From: Chryseobacterium sp. 7
Lineage (GTDB): Bacteria > Bacteroidota > Bacteroidia > Flavobacteriales > Weeksellaceae
DNA: 64,000 nucleotides
Reading direction: 5' to 3'
NCBI RefSeq assembly: GCF_003663845.1
Contig: NZ_RCCA01000001.1
Location: forward strand, 1,674,001 to 1,738,000
The position numbers were made by a program, and so were the translations under genes. This document shows positions 11,045-19,902 of this stretch, piece by piece. Numbering within the stretch: the first letter of the stretch is position 1; every line of letters starts with the position of its first letter. The notes under the pieces are model-generated. The model worked only from the letters and a program-made list of their open reading frames with translations, had not been told where the DNA came from and searched no databases.

Positions 11045-11115
11045 ATCCAATATTTTTTGATAAGTTTAAACAACTCTAATGTATGTTATTATCAATAAGA
11101 TAAATAATCTTTAGC

Positions 11116-11516
11116 CTACTTATCCAAAGCCTTTGAAACAGCCAGACTGTCTTCCAGCAATCTGTAGCGTATAATCTTATTATTTTGAATACGAATCTGA
11201 ATGCAGAATAAAGACTCTGCAATATGGCCTGTTTCAAGCATTTTTGTTACAAATTCTCCCGTGATCACAGCATTTTCATCATCGTTGAAAATATGATCAA
11301 TTTTTGCAGAAACAGGTTCCGTATTTTTCCATAACAGTTCAAAAAATCGGAGATTTCCTGTTTATTGTTTCTTACTCCCAGCCAGGGCGCTTTTTGCTCA
11401 TCACCAGGTATATACCAATCTACGGTGTCAGAAAAAAGGTTCGTTAATGCGGTCAGATTTCTTTCAGACATAAACTGTAGAAATTGCTGAATAGTTTCTT
11501 GAATAGTGCTGTTCAT
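11116..11516 (-). pseudogene. SnoaL/NTF2-like small protein, frameshifted
   Basis: Reading from 11516, the N-terminal part (TIQETIQQFLQFMSERNLTALTNLFSDTVDWYIPG) is typical of the nuclear-transport-factor-2/SnoaL-like fold. The frame is lost at a run of six A on the plus strand (11341-11346). One more base there would continue ISDFFELLWKNTEPVSAKIDHIF to a stop at 11116, giving a normal length near 133 residues. The C-terminal part read in the other frame fits the fold well. Substrate is unknown. It is divergent from the TonB receptor. Real decay or a homopolymer error are both possible. Confidence 0.78.
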
Positions 11517-11683
11517 TTTTGGAAATTATAATCAATAGTTAGCCTTACTTTGAGTTATGAAGGTAAGAAAAATTGAATTTTAATTATTATTTATTTTCTG
11601 AAAATCCTTTATTGAAGGGCTTTTTCAAAAAGTTAATTTTATGATTTGTATCATGTTTTTATTTAGAATTAATAAAAATAAGA

Positions 11684-11691
11684 TAATTTTG
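11684..11691 (+). promoter_or_regulatory. Candidate -7 element of the TonB receptor gene
   Basis: TAATTTTG fits the Bacteroidota -7 consensus TAnnTTTG and lies 21 bp before the chosen ATG at 11713. No clear TTTG sits at the right -33 distance, so support is partial. It also argues against the longer in-frame start at 11641. Confidence 0.4.
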
Positions 11692-11712
11692 CAGAACTAC
11701 TTAATTATAAAC

Positions 11713-13863
11713 ATGAAAAAAACTATTATTTCTGCAGCTCTATTAGCCGTAACAATGCTGAGTGCCCAGGAAACAGATACTGTTAAAGTGGCTGAGATCC
11801 AGTCCGTATCACTTCAGGGAACCCATAATTACAGAACCAAAAAATCTGAATCTATTGCAAGACTTCCTCTGGAAAACCTTGAAAACCCAACTGTTTACAA
11901 TCTTGTTCCCAAAGAAATCATCAGCGAAATGGGAGCAGCGGACTTCAACACAGCCATGGCTTCTGCTCCCGGAGTAGTGGTAAGCAATAGTGTGAATGAC
12001 AGCGGAAACGATATTTTTATGAGAGGATTCAGTTCAAACGCCAGTTTCAGAAACGGATTGATTCAAAACCCAAGAGTACAGTCGGAAATCGCTAATATTG
12101 AGAGAGTAGAAGTAATAAAAGGACCCTCCGGAACCTTATTCGGAGGAACACTTGCCAATTATGGAGGTGTTGTAAATATTGTGACTAAAAAACCACAGGA
12201 AAATTTCGGAGGAATTATCAATTATACCACGGGAAGCTGGGGAATGAACAGGATCACAGCAGATGTGAACACTCCTTTGAATAAAGAAAAAACAGCTTTG
12301 GCAAGATTCAATGTCGCTGCTTATTCTCAGGATTCTTTTCAGGATGCAGGTTACAATAAAGGATTGTTTTTCTCCGGAAGTGTTTTGTACAAAGTAAGTG
12401 ACAAAACCACCGTAACGCTTGATACCGAGTTTCACGCTCCGGACAAAACATTGAATGCTTATGTAAGGAATTCAGAAAAACTGACTCTGCATTCCATGAA
12501 AGACCTTGAAGTAGCTTACAAAAGAGCATTTACAAGTAACGATATCGGTTCCAAAAGAACCAATTTCGTAACCATGGCTGAGGTGACTCACAAATTTAAT
12601 GACCAATGGACGTCAAGAACCTCCTACCAAAGAGGAGAAGCCAATGAGAACGAATCTATCTTTTTAGTACTTAGATATTTGAATAACAATCAGGTTGAAA
12701 GAATGATCCGTCCTTTCGACAGCTTTAAAGTAACCACAGACAATATTCAGCAGAATTTCACAGGAGATTTTAAAATTGGAACTTTAAGAAACCGTCTTGT
12801 GGTGGGGATAGATTACTTCCAGCAAAGAACAAAATATCAGTTCCCTTATTATGAAGCCAACGGATACAGCAATGTTTTCATGCCTTATGATAAAGTGAAT
12901 CTGGATAGTTCTTCAGCATGGGATCCTATCTCAAGAAACAAATTTATGAATAAGGAAAGAAAATCTACCGAATCAGATATCACCACATTCAGAACAATCA
13001 GCGGATATATCTCTGATGTTTTGAACATTACAGATAACTTACTGGTAATGGCAAGTTTGAGAGTAGACAGCTATAAAAATGATGATACAGTAGTAAACGG
13101 GGTAGAAATTTCTACCCAAAACGGATATCCTGAAAATAAAGTTACAGGGTACAGCCAAACGCAGTTTTCACCCAAGTTTGGATTGGTCTATGAAATTGTA
13201 AAAGAACAGATTTCATTCTTCGCCAATTACGTAAATGGATTTAAAAACTATGCGCCGTCACTGAATGAAGTGGGTATTTTGACGAAATGGGATCCGGAGC
13301 AGGGAAATCAGATTGAAACAGGTTTTAAAGTAGATCTTTTCCATAAAAAATTACTGACAACGGTGAGTTATTATAATATTAACGTTAAAAACAGACTGGT
13401 AGCAGATCCGGGCGGAATTGGAAGTATTCAGGATGGTAATATTAAAAGTCAGGGATTGGAAATAGGGATCATTGCAAACCCCTTCAAAGGATGGAATATC
13501 GTTGCCGGATATGGATATAACGACAACAAATATGACGACCGAAGCAAAGACAGCGGGAAGAGAATCGCATGGACTCCAAAACATGTAGCCAATCTATGGA
13601 CAAGCTACAAAATTATGGATGGAGCGTATGAAGGACTTGGTTTTGGGGCTGGATTTAATTTTGTAGATCAAACCTACATCAATATTACCAATCACTTCCT
13701 TGCTCCTTCTTACACTACAGTTGGTGCTACTATTTTCTATGACAAGAAAAAATACAGAATCGGTCTGAAAATGAATAATGCATTGAATGAAAACTACTGG
13801 AACTTCTACGGGCAGCCACAGAAGCCAAGAGAAATCCTTGCCAATTTTGCATTCAAATTTTAA
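11713..13863 (+). CDS. TonB-dependent siderophore receptor
   Basis: Outer-membrane receptor that imports ferric siderophore using TonB energy. I chose ATG 11713 because it gives the signal peptide MKKTIISAALLAVTMLSAQ; the frame is open back to 11641. A plug domain follows (MGAADFNTAMASAPGVVVSN ... DIFMRGFSSNASFRNG, RVEVIKGPSGTLFGG), then a beta-barrel ending in the terminal aromatic residue (NFAFKF). Plug motifs resemble FhuE/FpvA-type receptors. A PepSY membrane protein and a siderophore-esterase-like hydrolase lie downstream, supporting a ferric-siderophore role; the actual ligand is inferred, not shown. Confidence 0.93.
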   Translation: MKKTIISAALLAVTMLSAQETDTVKVAEIQSVSLQGTHNYRTKKSESIARLPLENLENPTVYNLVPKEIISEMGAADFNTAMASAPGVVVSNSVNDSGNDIFMRGFSSNASFRNGLIQNPRVQSEIANIERVEVIKGPSGTLFGGTLANYGGVVNIVTKKPQENFGGIINYTTGSWGMNRITADVNTPLNKEKTALARFNVAAYSQDSFQDAGYNKGLFFSGSVLYKVSDKTTVTLDTEFHAPDKTLNAYVRNSEKLTLHSMKDLEVAYKRAFTSNDIGSKRTNFVTMAEVTHKFNDQWTSRTSYQRGEANENESIFLVLRYLNNNQVERMIRPFDSFKVTTDNIQQNFTGDFKIGTLRNRLVVGIDYFQQRTKYQFPYYEANGYSNVFMPYDKVNLDSSSAWDPISRNKFMNKERKSTESDITTFRTISGYISDVLNITDNLLVMASLRVDSYKNDDTVVNGVEISTQNGYPENKVTGYSQTQFSPKFGLVYEIVKEQISFFANYVNGFKNYAPSLNEVGILTKWDPEQGNQIETGFKVDLFHKKLLTTVSYYNINVKNRLVADPGGIGSIQDGNIKSQGLEIGIIANPFKGWNIVAGYGYNDNKYDDRSKDSGKRIAWTPKHVANLWTSYKIMDGAYEGLGFGAGFNFVDQTYINITNHFLAPSYTTVGATIFYDKKKYRIGLKMNNALNENYWNFYGQPQKPREILANFAFKF

Positions 13864-13908
13864 CACCTGAAAAACAAAAAATAACCTCAAAGAAAATATA
13901 AGAATGAA

Positions 13909-14045
13909 AACCGCAAAGGTGCAAAGCTTTAATTTATAATACCTATTTCTGAAGCCTTCGAATATGCTAAAGTAAACGGCAGCAGGAATAACTCTTTTCA
14001 CTTTACAAACATGCCATTATAAATACTATTGCGCCTTTGCATTTC
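13909..14045. repeat. Intergenic inverted-repeat element B inside the iron operon
   Basis: The left end is AACCGCAAAGGTGCAAAG (13909-13926). The right end (about 14027-14045), reverse-complemented, reads GAAATGCAAAGGCGCAATAG. Both ends hold a doubled GCAAAG word. It fills most of the 200 bp between the TonB receptor and the PepSY gene and has no ORF. Confidence 0.55.
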
Positions 14046-14065
14046 TACACTTCCATTTTTTGAGG

Positions 14066-15352
14066 ATGAAAACAGATATGGAGAATAAAAAAATTAATCC
14101 TAAAAAAAGGCAGGGAAAATCTCTTACCAAAAGGATCACCGGCTGGCTGCATCTCTGGCTCGGACTGGTTTCCGGGATCATTGTGCTTACAGTTACCCTT
14201 TCGGGGACGGTATTTGTCTTTTGTGACGAAATCATTGATCTGTGCGGAGGGAGCGCTAAATACGTTGAAACTCCGATTCATGCTGCAAAAATGACACCTG
14301 AAGAATTGCTTGTCAGGTTTCATCAGCAGGTTCCGGACAGAAAAGCATTTTATTTTGATACTTATAAAGAAGCAGACAGAAGCTTTAGGGTAGCTTCAGC
14401 CACAAAACCACCTAAAGATAAAAATGCCGATAAAGCAGAAAAGTCAAAGAAAAAAGGGCGGGGACCTCGCGGAGTATTTGCCTATCATTATCTCGATCCT
14501 TACACAGGAAAGGTAATCGGTTCTACAAAAAGCTATGAATTTTTCTATATTGTTGCCCATATTCATGCACAGCTGCTGGCAGGAAAGCTCGGGAAAACAG
14601 TGGTTGGAATTGCCTCAATCATCTTTTTTATTCAGCTCATCGGCGGACTGATTCTCTGGTGGCCTAAAAAATGGAACAAAACAACAAGAACAACCGCTTT
14701 TAAAATCAAATCCGGAACAAAATGGCGCAGGAAAAACTATGATTTTCATAATGTTTTTGGCTTTTATTCATTGCTTCCGGCCGTATTTATTACCATTACA
14801 GGTCTCATTATGGCTTATGAAGTCTTAACTAATCTTACCCAGCAGACTTTCGGAGGAGCTGTGGATGCTCATGCCATTGCAGAAAAATATGAACCTAAGT
14901 TTGATCCGGAGAAAAAAGCGTTGTCTTATGTTGATTTTGTAGACAGAAAATTTAAAGAGTTTCCCAATGCAAAGCAGTTCAGAATGAGTATTCCAAGAAA
15001 TGATTCGGCAACGGTTTATCATATTGGAGTTGCTCAATTTATTGGATTGAAAAGTCTTGTTAACGGTAAAAGTATGGAAACCAACAAATACACCGGAAAT
15101 GAGATTGATTATCCTAAAGAAGTTCAGATGCATGAAGTGATAGAACACATGAATTTTGATCTTCATGTAGGCTATTGGGGCGGAATGTTTGGTAAAATAT
15201 TCACCTTCATTATCGGAATTATCTGTACAAGTCTCCCGGTTACCGGATTCCTGATCTGGTGGGGCCGAAGAAACAAATCCCCCAAAAAGAATAAAGAAAT
15301 TAAAAATATTCATCAACAAAGAAAAGACTCACACCATGAACAACTGGTTTAA
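14066..15352 (+). CDS. PepSY-associated transmembrane protein (iron-regulated type)
   Basis: The product is about 428 residues, a PepSY_TM family inner-membrane protein. After a basic N-terminus, the first membrane helix is LHLWLGLVSGIIVLTVTLSGTVFVF. Further helices lie near 190-215, 245-265 and 385-410, with the large extracytoplasmic loop between the first two. Family members accompany ferric-siderophore receptors in many Gram-negatives and some act as siderophore-iron reductases. The last 17 bases overlap the next gene, indicating translational coupling. Start could be 14066 or 14078; AGG immediately precedes 14066. Confidence 0.88.
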   Translation: MKTDMENKKINPKKRQGKSLTKRITGWLHLWLGLVSGIIVLTVTLSGTVFVFCDEIIDLCGGSAKYVETPIHAAKMTPEELLVRFHQQVPDRKAFYFDTYKEADRSFRVASATKPPKDKNADKAEKSKKKGRGPRGVFAYHYLDPYTGKVIGSTKSYEFFYIVAHIHAQLLAGKLGKTVVGIASIIFFIQLIGGLILWWPKKWNKTTRTTAFKIKSGTKWRRKNYDFHNVFGFYSLLPAVFITITGLIMAYEVLTNLTQQTFGGAVDAHAIAEKYEPKFDPEKKALSYVDFVDRKFKEFPNAKQFRMSIPRNDSATVYHIGVAQFIGLKSLVNGKSMETNKYTGNEIDYPKEVQMHEVIEHMNFDLHVGYWGGMFGKIFTFIIGIICTSLPVTGFLIWWGRRNKSPKKNKEIKNIHQQRKDSHHEQLV

Positions 15353-16388
15353 AATGATTTACCTTCCCTTATTTTTATTGTTTTCTTTGGGAAAAGCCCA
15401 GGAAAAACTGACGATAGGAGAGAAGCAGAACTTATTTTCAAAAGTTTTAAACGAAAATAGAGAAATCTGGATTCATCTGCCTAAAACTTATAACGACAGT
15501 ACCATCAATCCCGCAAAATATCCGGTCATCTATCTTTTAGACGGAGAAATCAATTTTGAATATTACACAGGATTAACAGATTTTATTGCCAGAACACCTT
15601 ATGCCGATATCCCGGAATGTATTGTGGTAGGAATTAAAAATACAGAAAGAACAAGAGATCTTACACCGACAAAGTCTGAAAAGAAAAGTCCCGTAAATCC
15701 TACTCTTACTCTTTTTACAGACAGTGGCGGAGGTGAAATTTTCCTGAAATTTATGCAGGAAGAGTTGAAGCCTTTTATCAATAAAAACTATAGGACTCAG
15801 GATTATTCCGTATTGGTAGGGCATTCTTTCGGGGGATTGTTTGCCATTAATACTTTTCTTTTACATCCGGATTATTTTAATGCTTATGTTGCCAATGATC
15901 CGAGTTTATGGTGGGATAATAAAGTAACTATTTCAAGAACAAAAGAATATTTAGGAAGAAATAAGAAGTTTCCTGCAAAAAAATCTTTATATGTTTCCCA
16001 GGCGGACAATGAAGAACAGCAGAAAAACTGGAATTCTGATATGACACAGGCAATTGAAGAATTTAAAACAATAATAGAAAAGAACGGATCTCTGAACTAT
16101 AAACATAGTTTTTTCGAAGGAGAAACTCACGGAACAGTTTCTTATCCCGGAAATTATGAAGCTTTAAAATTTATATTTAAAGGTTTCCGAACAGATATAA
16201 AACAATTGGCTAAAAATCCCAAACTCCTTGAAGAAAATTATAAAAATTTTTCCGAAAAAATGGGTGCAGATTTTGAACCCTCGGAAGCTTACCTGAATGT
16301 AGTCATCAAATTCATGAAAGGCAATGGTTTCAAAGACTCCGAAACGTATTTTATGAAACTGAAAGACCAATATTATCCTAAGAAATAA
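15336..16388 (+). CDS. Secreted alpha/beta hydrolase, siderophore-esterase (IroE/Fes)-like
   Basis: The 350-residue product has signal peptide MNNWFKMIYLPLFLLFSLGKAQ. The fold is the esterase-D/Fes type: YPVIYLLDGE strand, nucleophile elbow VGHSFGG (Ser 164), and a late His in GETHGTVSYPG. Such enzymes cleave esters, including trilactone siderophores, to release iron in the periplasm. It overlaps the PepSY gene by 17 bp and is third in the receptor-PepSY-esterase block, which favours a siderophore substrate. The C-terminal tail from about residue 290 is helical. Confidence 0.85.
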   Translation: MNNWFKMIYLPLFLLFSLGKAQEKLTIGEKQNLFSKVLNENREIWIHLPKTYNDSTINPAKYPVIYLLDGEINFEYYTGLTDFIARTPYADIPECIVVGIKNTERTRDLTPTKSEKKSPVNPTLTLFTDSGGGEIFLKFMQEELKPFINKNYRTQDYSVLVGHSFGGLFAINTFLLHPDYFNAYVANDPSLWWDNKVTISRTKEYLGRNKKFPAKKSLYVSQADNEEQQKNWNSDMTQAIEEFKTIIEKNGSLNYKHSFFEGETHGTVSYPGNYEALKFIFKGFRTDIKQLAKNPKLLEENYKNFSEKMGADFEPSEAYLNVVIKFMKGNGFKDSETYFMKLKDQYYPKK

Positions 16389-16460
16389 TGAAATAAAAAG
16401 AAATTTTTATAATCGGTAAAACCGAATATCCCGGTTAAAAACCAACTATTAAAAACAAAA

Positions 16461-16487
16461 ATTCGCTCTTTGGAGCGATTTTTTTAT
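16461..16487 (+). terminator. Terminator after the siderophore block
   Basis: Arms ATTCGCTC and GAGCGATT with a TTTG loop, followed by seven T. Confidence 0.88.
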
Positions 16488-16640
16488 GAAATAGATATAA
16501 TAAAGTCAAATCCTGCATTGGATGATATAAAGAAATCTTAAAAAAAGCTTTGGAAATACGGATTCCCGTAATGCATAATTAAAATAAGGTTGTAAAATTG
16601 AAAAAATATCAGATTCAAACAAGTAAGAATTGTAAAAAAA

Positions 16641-16700
16641 TGTAAAACAAAATCAATAAAATGTAAATTAAAAACTACTTTTTTTTGAATTACATTTTAT
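16641..16700. promoter_or_regulatory. Cluster of TGTAAA half-sites with an inverted repeat
   Basis: TGTAAA words occur at about 16631, 16641 and 16662, and the inverse AATTACATTTTA at about 16688. TAAAATGTAAATT and AATTACATTTTA form a near-perfect 12-bp inverted pair around a T-rich centre. It sits about 40 bp before the small ORF at 16736/16743, so an operator is possible. In DNA this AT-rich chance is also plausible. Confidence 0.3.
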
Positions 16701-16742
16701 ATTTTCATGAAAAAATAAAATTTTAAAAAAATATTATGTCCT

Positions 16743-16904
16743 TTGGAATTTCATATATGGATTAATACAGAAGGGCAGATTCATCATATTCAAGAAAATT
16801 CAATGCAAGCACTTAATATAAAAAGATGTGGCAAAGAAGAAGTTTTTATTGATGAAGGAGCAGTAAGTAGAAAGACAAATTTTTCTTACTGGAAAAAAAT
16901 ATAA
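16743..16904 (+). CDS. Candidate 53-residue small protein
   Basis: This frame runs from TTG 16743 to TAA 16902-16904 and encodes LEFHIWINTEGQIHHIQENS..., with an in-frame ATG only at 16803. An ATG at 16736 is one base out of frame; removing one base from TCC would give MSLEFHIW. The translation looks protein-like rather than random (mixed charge, no low complexity). It ends 4 bp before the next tiny ORF, and a strong plus-strand terminator lies downstream at 17282 with no other gene to serve. No family recognised. Confidence 0.35.
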   Translation: MEFHIWINTEGQIHHIQENSMQALNIKRCGKEEVFIDEGAVSRKTNFSYWKKI

Positions 16905-16908
16905 CAAT

Positions 16909-17013
16909 ATGCCAACATTGATTTTTCATTACATAAGTTTAATTCTAATAGCAATTCTCTTTTTGCTGACTATTTATTTTGCTTTATTCCGCTCTAAAAA
17001 TAAATTCAAATAG
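16909..17013 (+). CDS. Candidate 34-residue single-helix membrane peptide
   Basis: ATG 16909 begins a 34-residue product with one strongly hydrophobic stretch (ISLILIAILFLLTIYFALF) and a basic tail (RSKNKFK), the usual orientation signal for a small inner-membrane peptide. It follows the previous tiny ORF by 4 bp and precedes the orphan terminator at 17282. Function is unknown; a toxin, regulator or small membrane subunit are all open. The remaining stretch 17014-17281 shows no gene. Confidence 0.42.
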   Translation: MPTLIFHYISLILIAILFLLTIYFALFRSKNKFK

Positions 17014-17281
17014 ATTGAAATAATTCCTGCTGCCTTAAAGTAAGCCTGTGAATCTTTTTACAGGATAAATTTTCTTTTAGATAGTGGAATGCTATGGCTT
17101 ATTATTACGTTGAAAAAGTGAAATAAGCTTAAAACTCTATTATAAACAGGATGGATCCGATATACTGCAAGAGATTGGTTTTTCATAAAAAATAATAGGA
17201 AAGAATAAACGTTAGATATTTTCCAGGTTTGAAAATTATTTGTGATAAAGCATCCACAAAAAATACAATTGTAAATATAAC

Positions 17282-17317
17282 AAACCGGGCAATTTTCTTA
17301 AAAATTGCCCGGTTTTT
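17282..17317 (+). terminator. Strong terminator with no long gene upstream
   Basis: The 15-bp arms AAACCGGGCAATTTT and AAAATTGCCCGGTTT around CTTA are followed by TTATTTC. The nearest long plus-strand gene ends 900 bp upstream and already has its own terminator at 16461. This suggests transcription of the small ORFs between them. Confidence 0.85.
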
Positions 17318-17419
17318 ATTTCTTTGGTATTCATTTTTTCCGGAAGGAGCACATAATTTTTCAGATACTCATTAAGCCTGTTTTTTTATAGCCTTTTACC
17401 GTTTCGCCTTTTAACTTCA

Positions 17420-18436
17420 TTAATGTCTGTTATCACAATTTATCGGGAGATTCTTCTCTTTTTTATCTAAAAAACTAATAGAAGGACAACCAAAAGATAG
17501 TGCGGTAAACCCAAAAATAACAGGAGGTTTTCCTTTGAAAAGATGACCTGTCCATTGGTAAATATTGGCTTCATCGGCATCTATCCCATAAAGAGGGAAG
17601 AATTCCCCGCCATCACTTCCTGCAAGAGAAAATGTTTTCTCCGCAATCTTTTCTTTTTGATTGTTGATGACAATGAGTTTACGCTCCACAATATTTCCTT
17701 CTTCAAGATAATCCTGTAGATAATATGTCATATTTTCATACTGAGATTGGTAGGTTTTTCCCTGAATTAATTTTGAATGGCTAAAATATTTTTTTGAGAT
17801 ATCAGTATTAGCTTTTTGCCATTTCACAGCCTTCATTTTATTGTCTACGAAAGGATTTTTGTTTCCAAAATAAGCGATAGCATTATTGTATCGGTCGTAT
17901 TCTGTTGTTTTTTGATGAGTGGCAACCTGAAACCCCATCATATAAGAATCCGGATCTAAATCCTGATCATCGGAATAAGGACTTAAATAGGCTACAGCTT
18001 TTAATTTGCTGATCGGCATTTTTTGAAGCTTGTTTGAACCATATTCATAAATGTACAGTGAATCATTTTCAGTAAGATGAATTCCGTTAAGTAATTTTTT
18101 TCTGCTGGGAGCATCCAGTTCAAAATGCTGGAGCTGTTCAAAAGACATTTGCTTCTGGTTTTTGATAATATCTGCAGGAATAGGCTGAACATCTTTATAG
18201 ACATCCGAAACAGAGATAAAAACATCAATATCAGAATCTTTTTCCGCAGATGAAATGGTAGACAGACTGAAAATATTAAAATTGGAATAATCTATTTTCT
18301 CCTCAGGGTTTGCTGTTTTTACAGAATCATTCGTAGTTTTTGTTTCTGTGGTAACAATTTTCTTTTCTTCTTTCCGGCAGCTTACAATAATCAGTTGAAA
18401 ACATACGAGTGCTGCAATAGGTTTGATCTTCATCAT
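17420..18436 (-). CDS. Lipoprotein of unknown function
   Basis: The 338-residue product has a lipoprotein signal (MMKIKPIAALVCFQLIIVSC, Cys 20) followed by a charged linker with many Lys, Glu and Thr. The body is mixed alpha/beta without a domain I can name; a C-terminal stretch reads FGFTALSFGCPSISFLDKKEKNLPINC. It starts 26 bp after the gene at 18463-19314 ends, so the two probably form a two-gene operon. Confidence 0.78.
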   Translation of the reverse strand: MMKIKPIAALVCFQLIIVSCRKEEKKIVTTETKTTNDSVKTANPEEKIDYSNFNIFSLSTISSAEKDSDIDVFISVSDVYKDVQPIPADIIKNQKQMSFEQLQHFELDAPSRKKLLNGIHLTENDSLYIYEYGSNKLQKMPISKLKAVAYLSPYSDDQDLDPDSYMMGFQVATHQKTTEYDRYNNAIAYFGNKNPFVDNKMKAVKWQKANTDISKKYFSHSKLIQGKTYQSQYENMTYYLQDYLEEGNIVERKLIVINNQKEKIAEKTFSLAGSDGGEFFPLYGIDADEANIYQWTGHLFKGKPPVIFGFTALSFGCPSISFLDKKEKNLPINCDNRH

Positions 18437-18462
18437 CTTCTTAAAAATTTATAGTATTCTAA

Positions 18463-19314
18463 TTACATTTTGTAATAAGGCTCCGAAAAGTATTTGCTGG
18501 GTTTAATGTAGGCCGTTTTTCTCTCAGCATCAAAGATCCAGATAAATCTGCGGAGCATATCAGCACCGAGATAACTTACATTTTGGGTCTTAAGTTCTCC
18601 GGAGAAAAATCCTACCGAAACATCTTTAAATACACTGTTGCCCAATTTAAAATAAGGAAGAATAGCCTGTTTGGTAGTTAAAGTTTTGCCTTCAGAATTT
18701 TTTAGGGTTCTCTCTCCCGTTATTTTTAGTTTTTTGTCCAGATTTTTGGCTTCTGCAAACTCATTGCTGTACAAAAGTGCTCCGGAAAATCCGGATTGTA
18801 ACACAAAATAAGCCTCTTGTTGTTGGTGTCCGTCAATGATATTATCTGCGGCAAGATAAAACCCATCATCTTCTAAGATAATATTGACAGGTTGGTAACC
18901 TTTCAGATCCGGCATTTTGTCGTAGATTACAAACTGGTTGTTATCATAATCAATTTTAAATGCTTTCCCTTCAAAAATTCCGGTTCCGATTTTTCCATCT
19001 GCTTCATATCCTGTTAACTGATTATCAAAAAAGCGAACATTTTTCTGGATAATTTTCCCGATTTGCACTGTATTGTCGTCGCTGAGTTCTTCTTTGTTAA
19101 ATATAATATGACCTGCTTTCCGCTTGCCATCAGGAGAAATAGAATAATCTTTCATTGCGATCTGAAACATCAGGTCCAAAGAATCCTTTTTGTTAACAAG
19201 GCTTTTGACAATGATATTATGGTGTTTTGTGATCCGGAAGGGGATAGTCTGCTGTGCTTTTATGCCACAAAATCCGGCAGAAAGCAGCATGAAAAGAACT
19301 GTTTGTTTGAGCAT
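18463..19314 (-). CDS. Secreted aspartyl-protease-like protein with degenerate catalytic motifs
   Basis: The 283-residue product has a signal peptide (MLKQTVLFMLLSAGFCGIKAQ) and a duplicated retropepsin-like layout. The second lobe ends with YLGADMLRRFIWIFDAERKTAYIKPS, close to the family's 'G.dlL+rF...D....+.yL.P' pattern. Where an active DTG/DSG is expected there is LQSGFSG (Gln 173 in place of Asp), and the first lobe around LDLMFQIAMKDYS also lacks a DTG. The fold is therefore probably kept while catalysis is lost. First gene of a two-gene minus-strand unit, divergent from the Crp/Fnr gene 69 bp away. Confidence 0.68.
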   Translation of the reverse strand: MLKQTVLFMLLSAGFCGIKAQQTIPFRITKHHNIIVKSLVNKKDSLDLMFQIAMKDYSISPDGKRKAGHIIFNKEELSDDNTVQIGKIIQKNVRFFDNQLTGYEADGKIGTGIFEGKAFKIDYDNNQFVIYDKMPDLKGYQPVNIILEDDGFYLAADNIIDGHQQQEAYFVLQSGFSGALLYSNEFAEAKNLDKKLKITGERTLKNSEGKTLTTKQAILPYFKLGNSVFKDVSVGFFSGELKTQNVSYLGADMLRRFIWIFDAERKTAYIKPSKYFSEPYYKM

Positions 19315-19353
19315 TATTGGTGATTAGTGTTTTAAAACTTTAAAATTACCTAT

Positions 19354-19361
19354 TATCTTTG
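19354..19361 (+). promoter_or_regulatory. Candidate -7 element of the first Crp/Fnr gene
   Basis: TATCTTTG matches TAnnTTTG exactly and lies 22 bp before ATG 19384 in the 69-bp divergent gap. A TTTG at the expected -33 distance is not evident. Confidence 0.4.
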
Positions 19362-19383
19362 GAAAAGCAAATAATAAAATGAA

Positions 19384-19902
19384 ATGGTTGAAAAATTGCT
19401 TCAAAGTGGAATCCATTGGGAAAGAAAAGAATTCAGGAGAAATGAATTTCTTAAAATTTCCGGCAGTACAGATACCAGCATTTATTTTATTGAAAACGGA
19501 AGTGTCCGGATCTTTATGATGGATGAAAATGAGGAAAGAATTATTCGTTTTGGGTATACTGGAAATATTATTGTAAGCCTGGACTCTTTTTTATCAGGAA
19601 AACCTTCGAATCTTTACATTCAGGCGATTAAGAAAACAACAGTAAAAATGGCCTCAAAAAAGGATTTTTATGAATTTGTAAAAGCTGATGAAGAACACAT
19701 GAAATTCTGGATGAATGTTTTGGAAGATCTCGTATTACAGCAGCTTGAAAGAGAAAAAGATCTGCTGATCAATGCTCCGGGAGAACGTTTTGAAAGGGTT
19801 TTAAAACGAAGCCCGAAACTGTTTCAGGAAGTTCCCAATAAATATATCGCCAATTATCTGAGGATGTCTCCGGAAACTTTATCCAGGCTTAAAAAATCTT
19901 GA
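19384..19902 (+). CDS. Crp/Fnr-family transcriptional regulator
   Basis: The 172-residue product has an N-terminal cyclic-nucleotide-binding-like beta-roll (STDTSIYFIENGSVRIFMMDENEERIIRFGYTGNIIVSLDSFL) and a short C-terminal helix-turn-helix (IANYLRMSPETLSRLKK). The canonical cAMP-contact residues are not evident, as is common for Bacteroidota Crp-like regulators. Its stop codon lies inside a 24-bp palindrome (19894-19917) with FNR-like half-sites, which may be its own operator in front of the dinB-ogt genes. Confidence 0.88.
   Translation: MVEKLLQSGIHWERKEFRRNEFLKISGSTDTSIYFIENGSVRIFMMDENEERIIRFGYTGNIIVSLDSFLSGKPSNLYIQAIKKTTVKMASKKDFYEFVKADEEHMKFWMNVLEDLVLQQLEREKDLLINAPGERFERVLKRSPKLFQEVPNKYIANYLRMSPETLSRLKKS

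Noticed and set aside
11641..11712. N-terminal extension of the TonB receptor
   Set aside because: The extension precedes a clear signal peptide at 11713 and contains the likely -7 promoter element.
14045..14323. Minus-strand 92-codon frame over the start of the PepSY gene
   Set aside because: Shadow of a gene with clear membrane-protein features on the plus strand.
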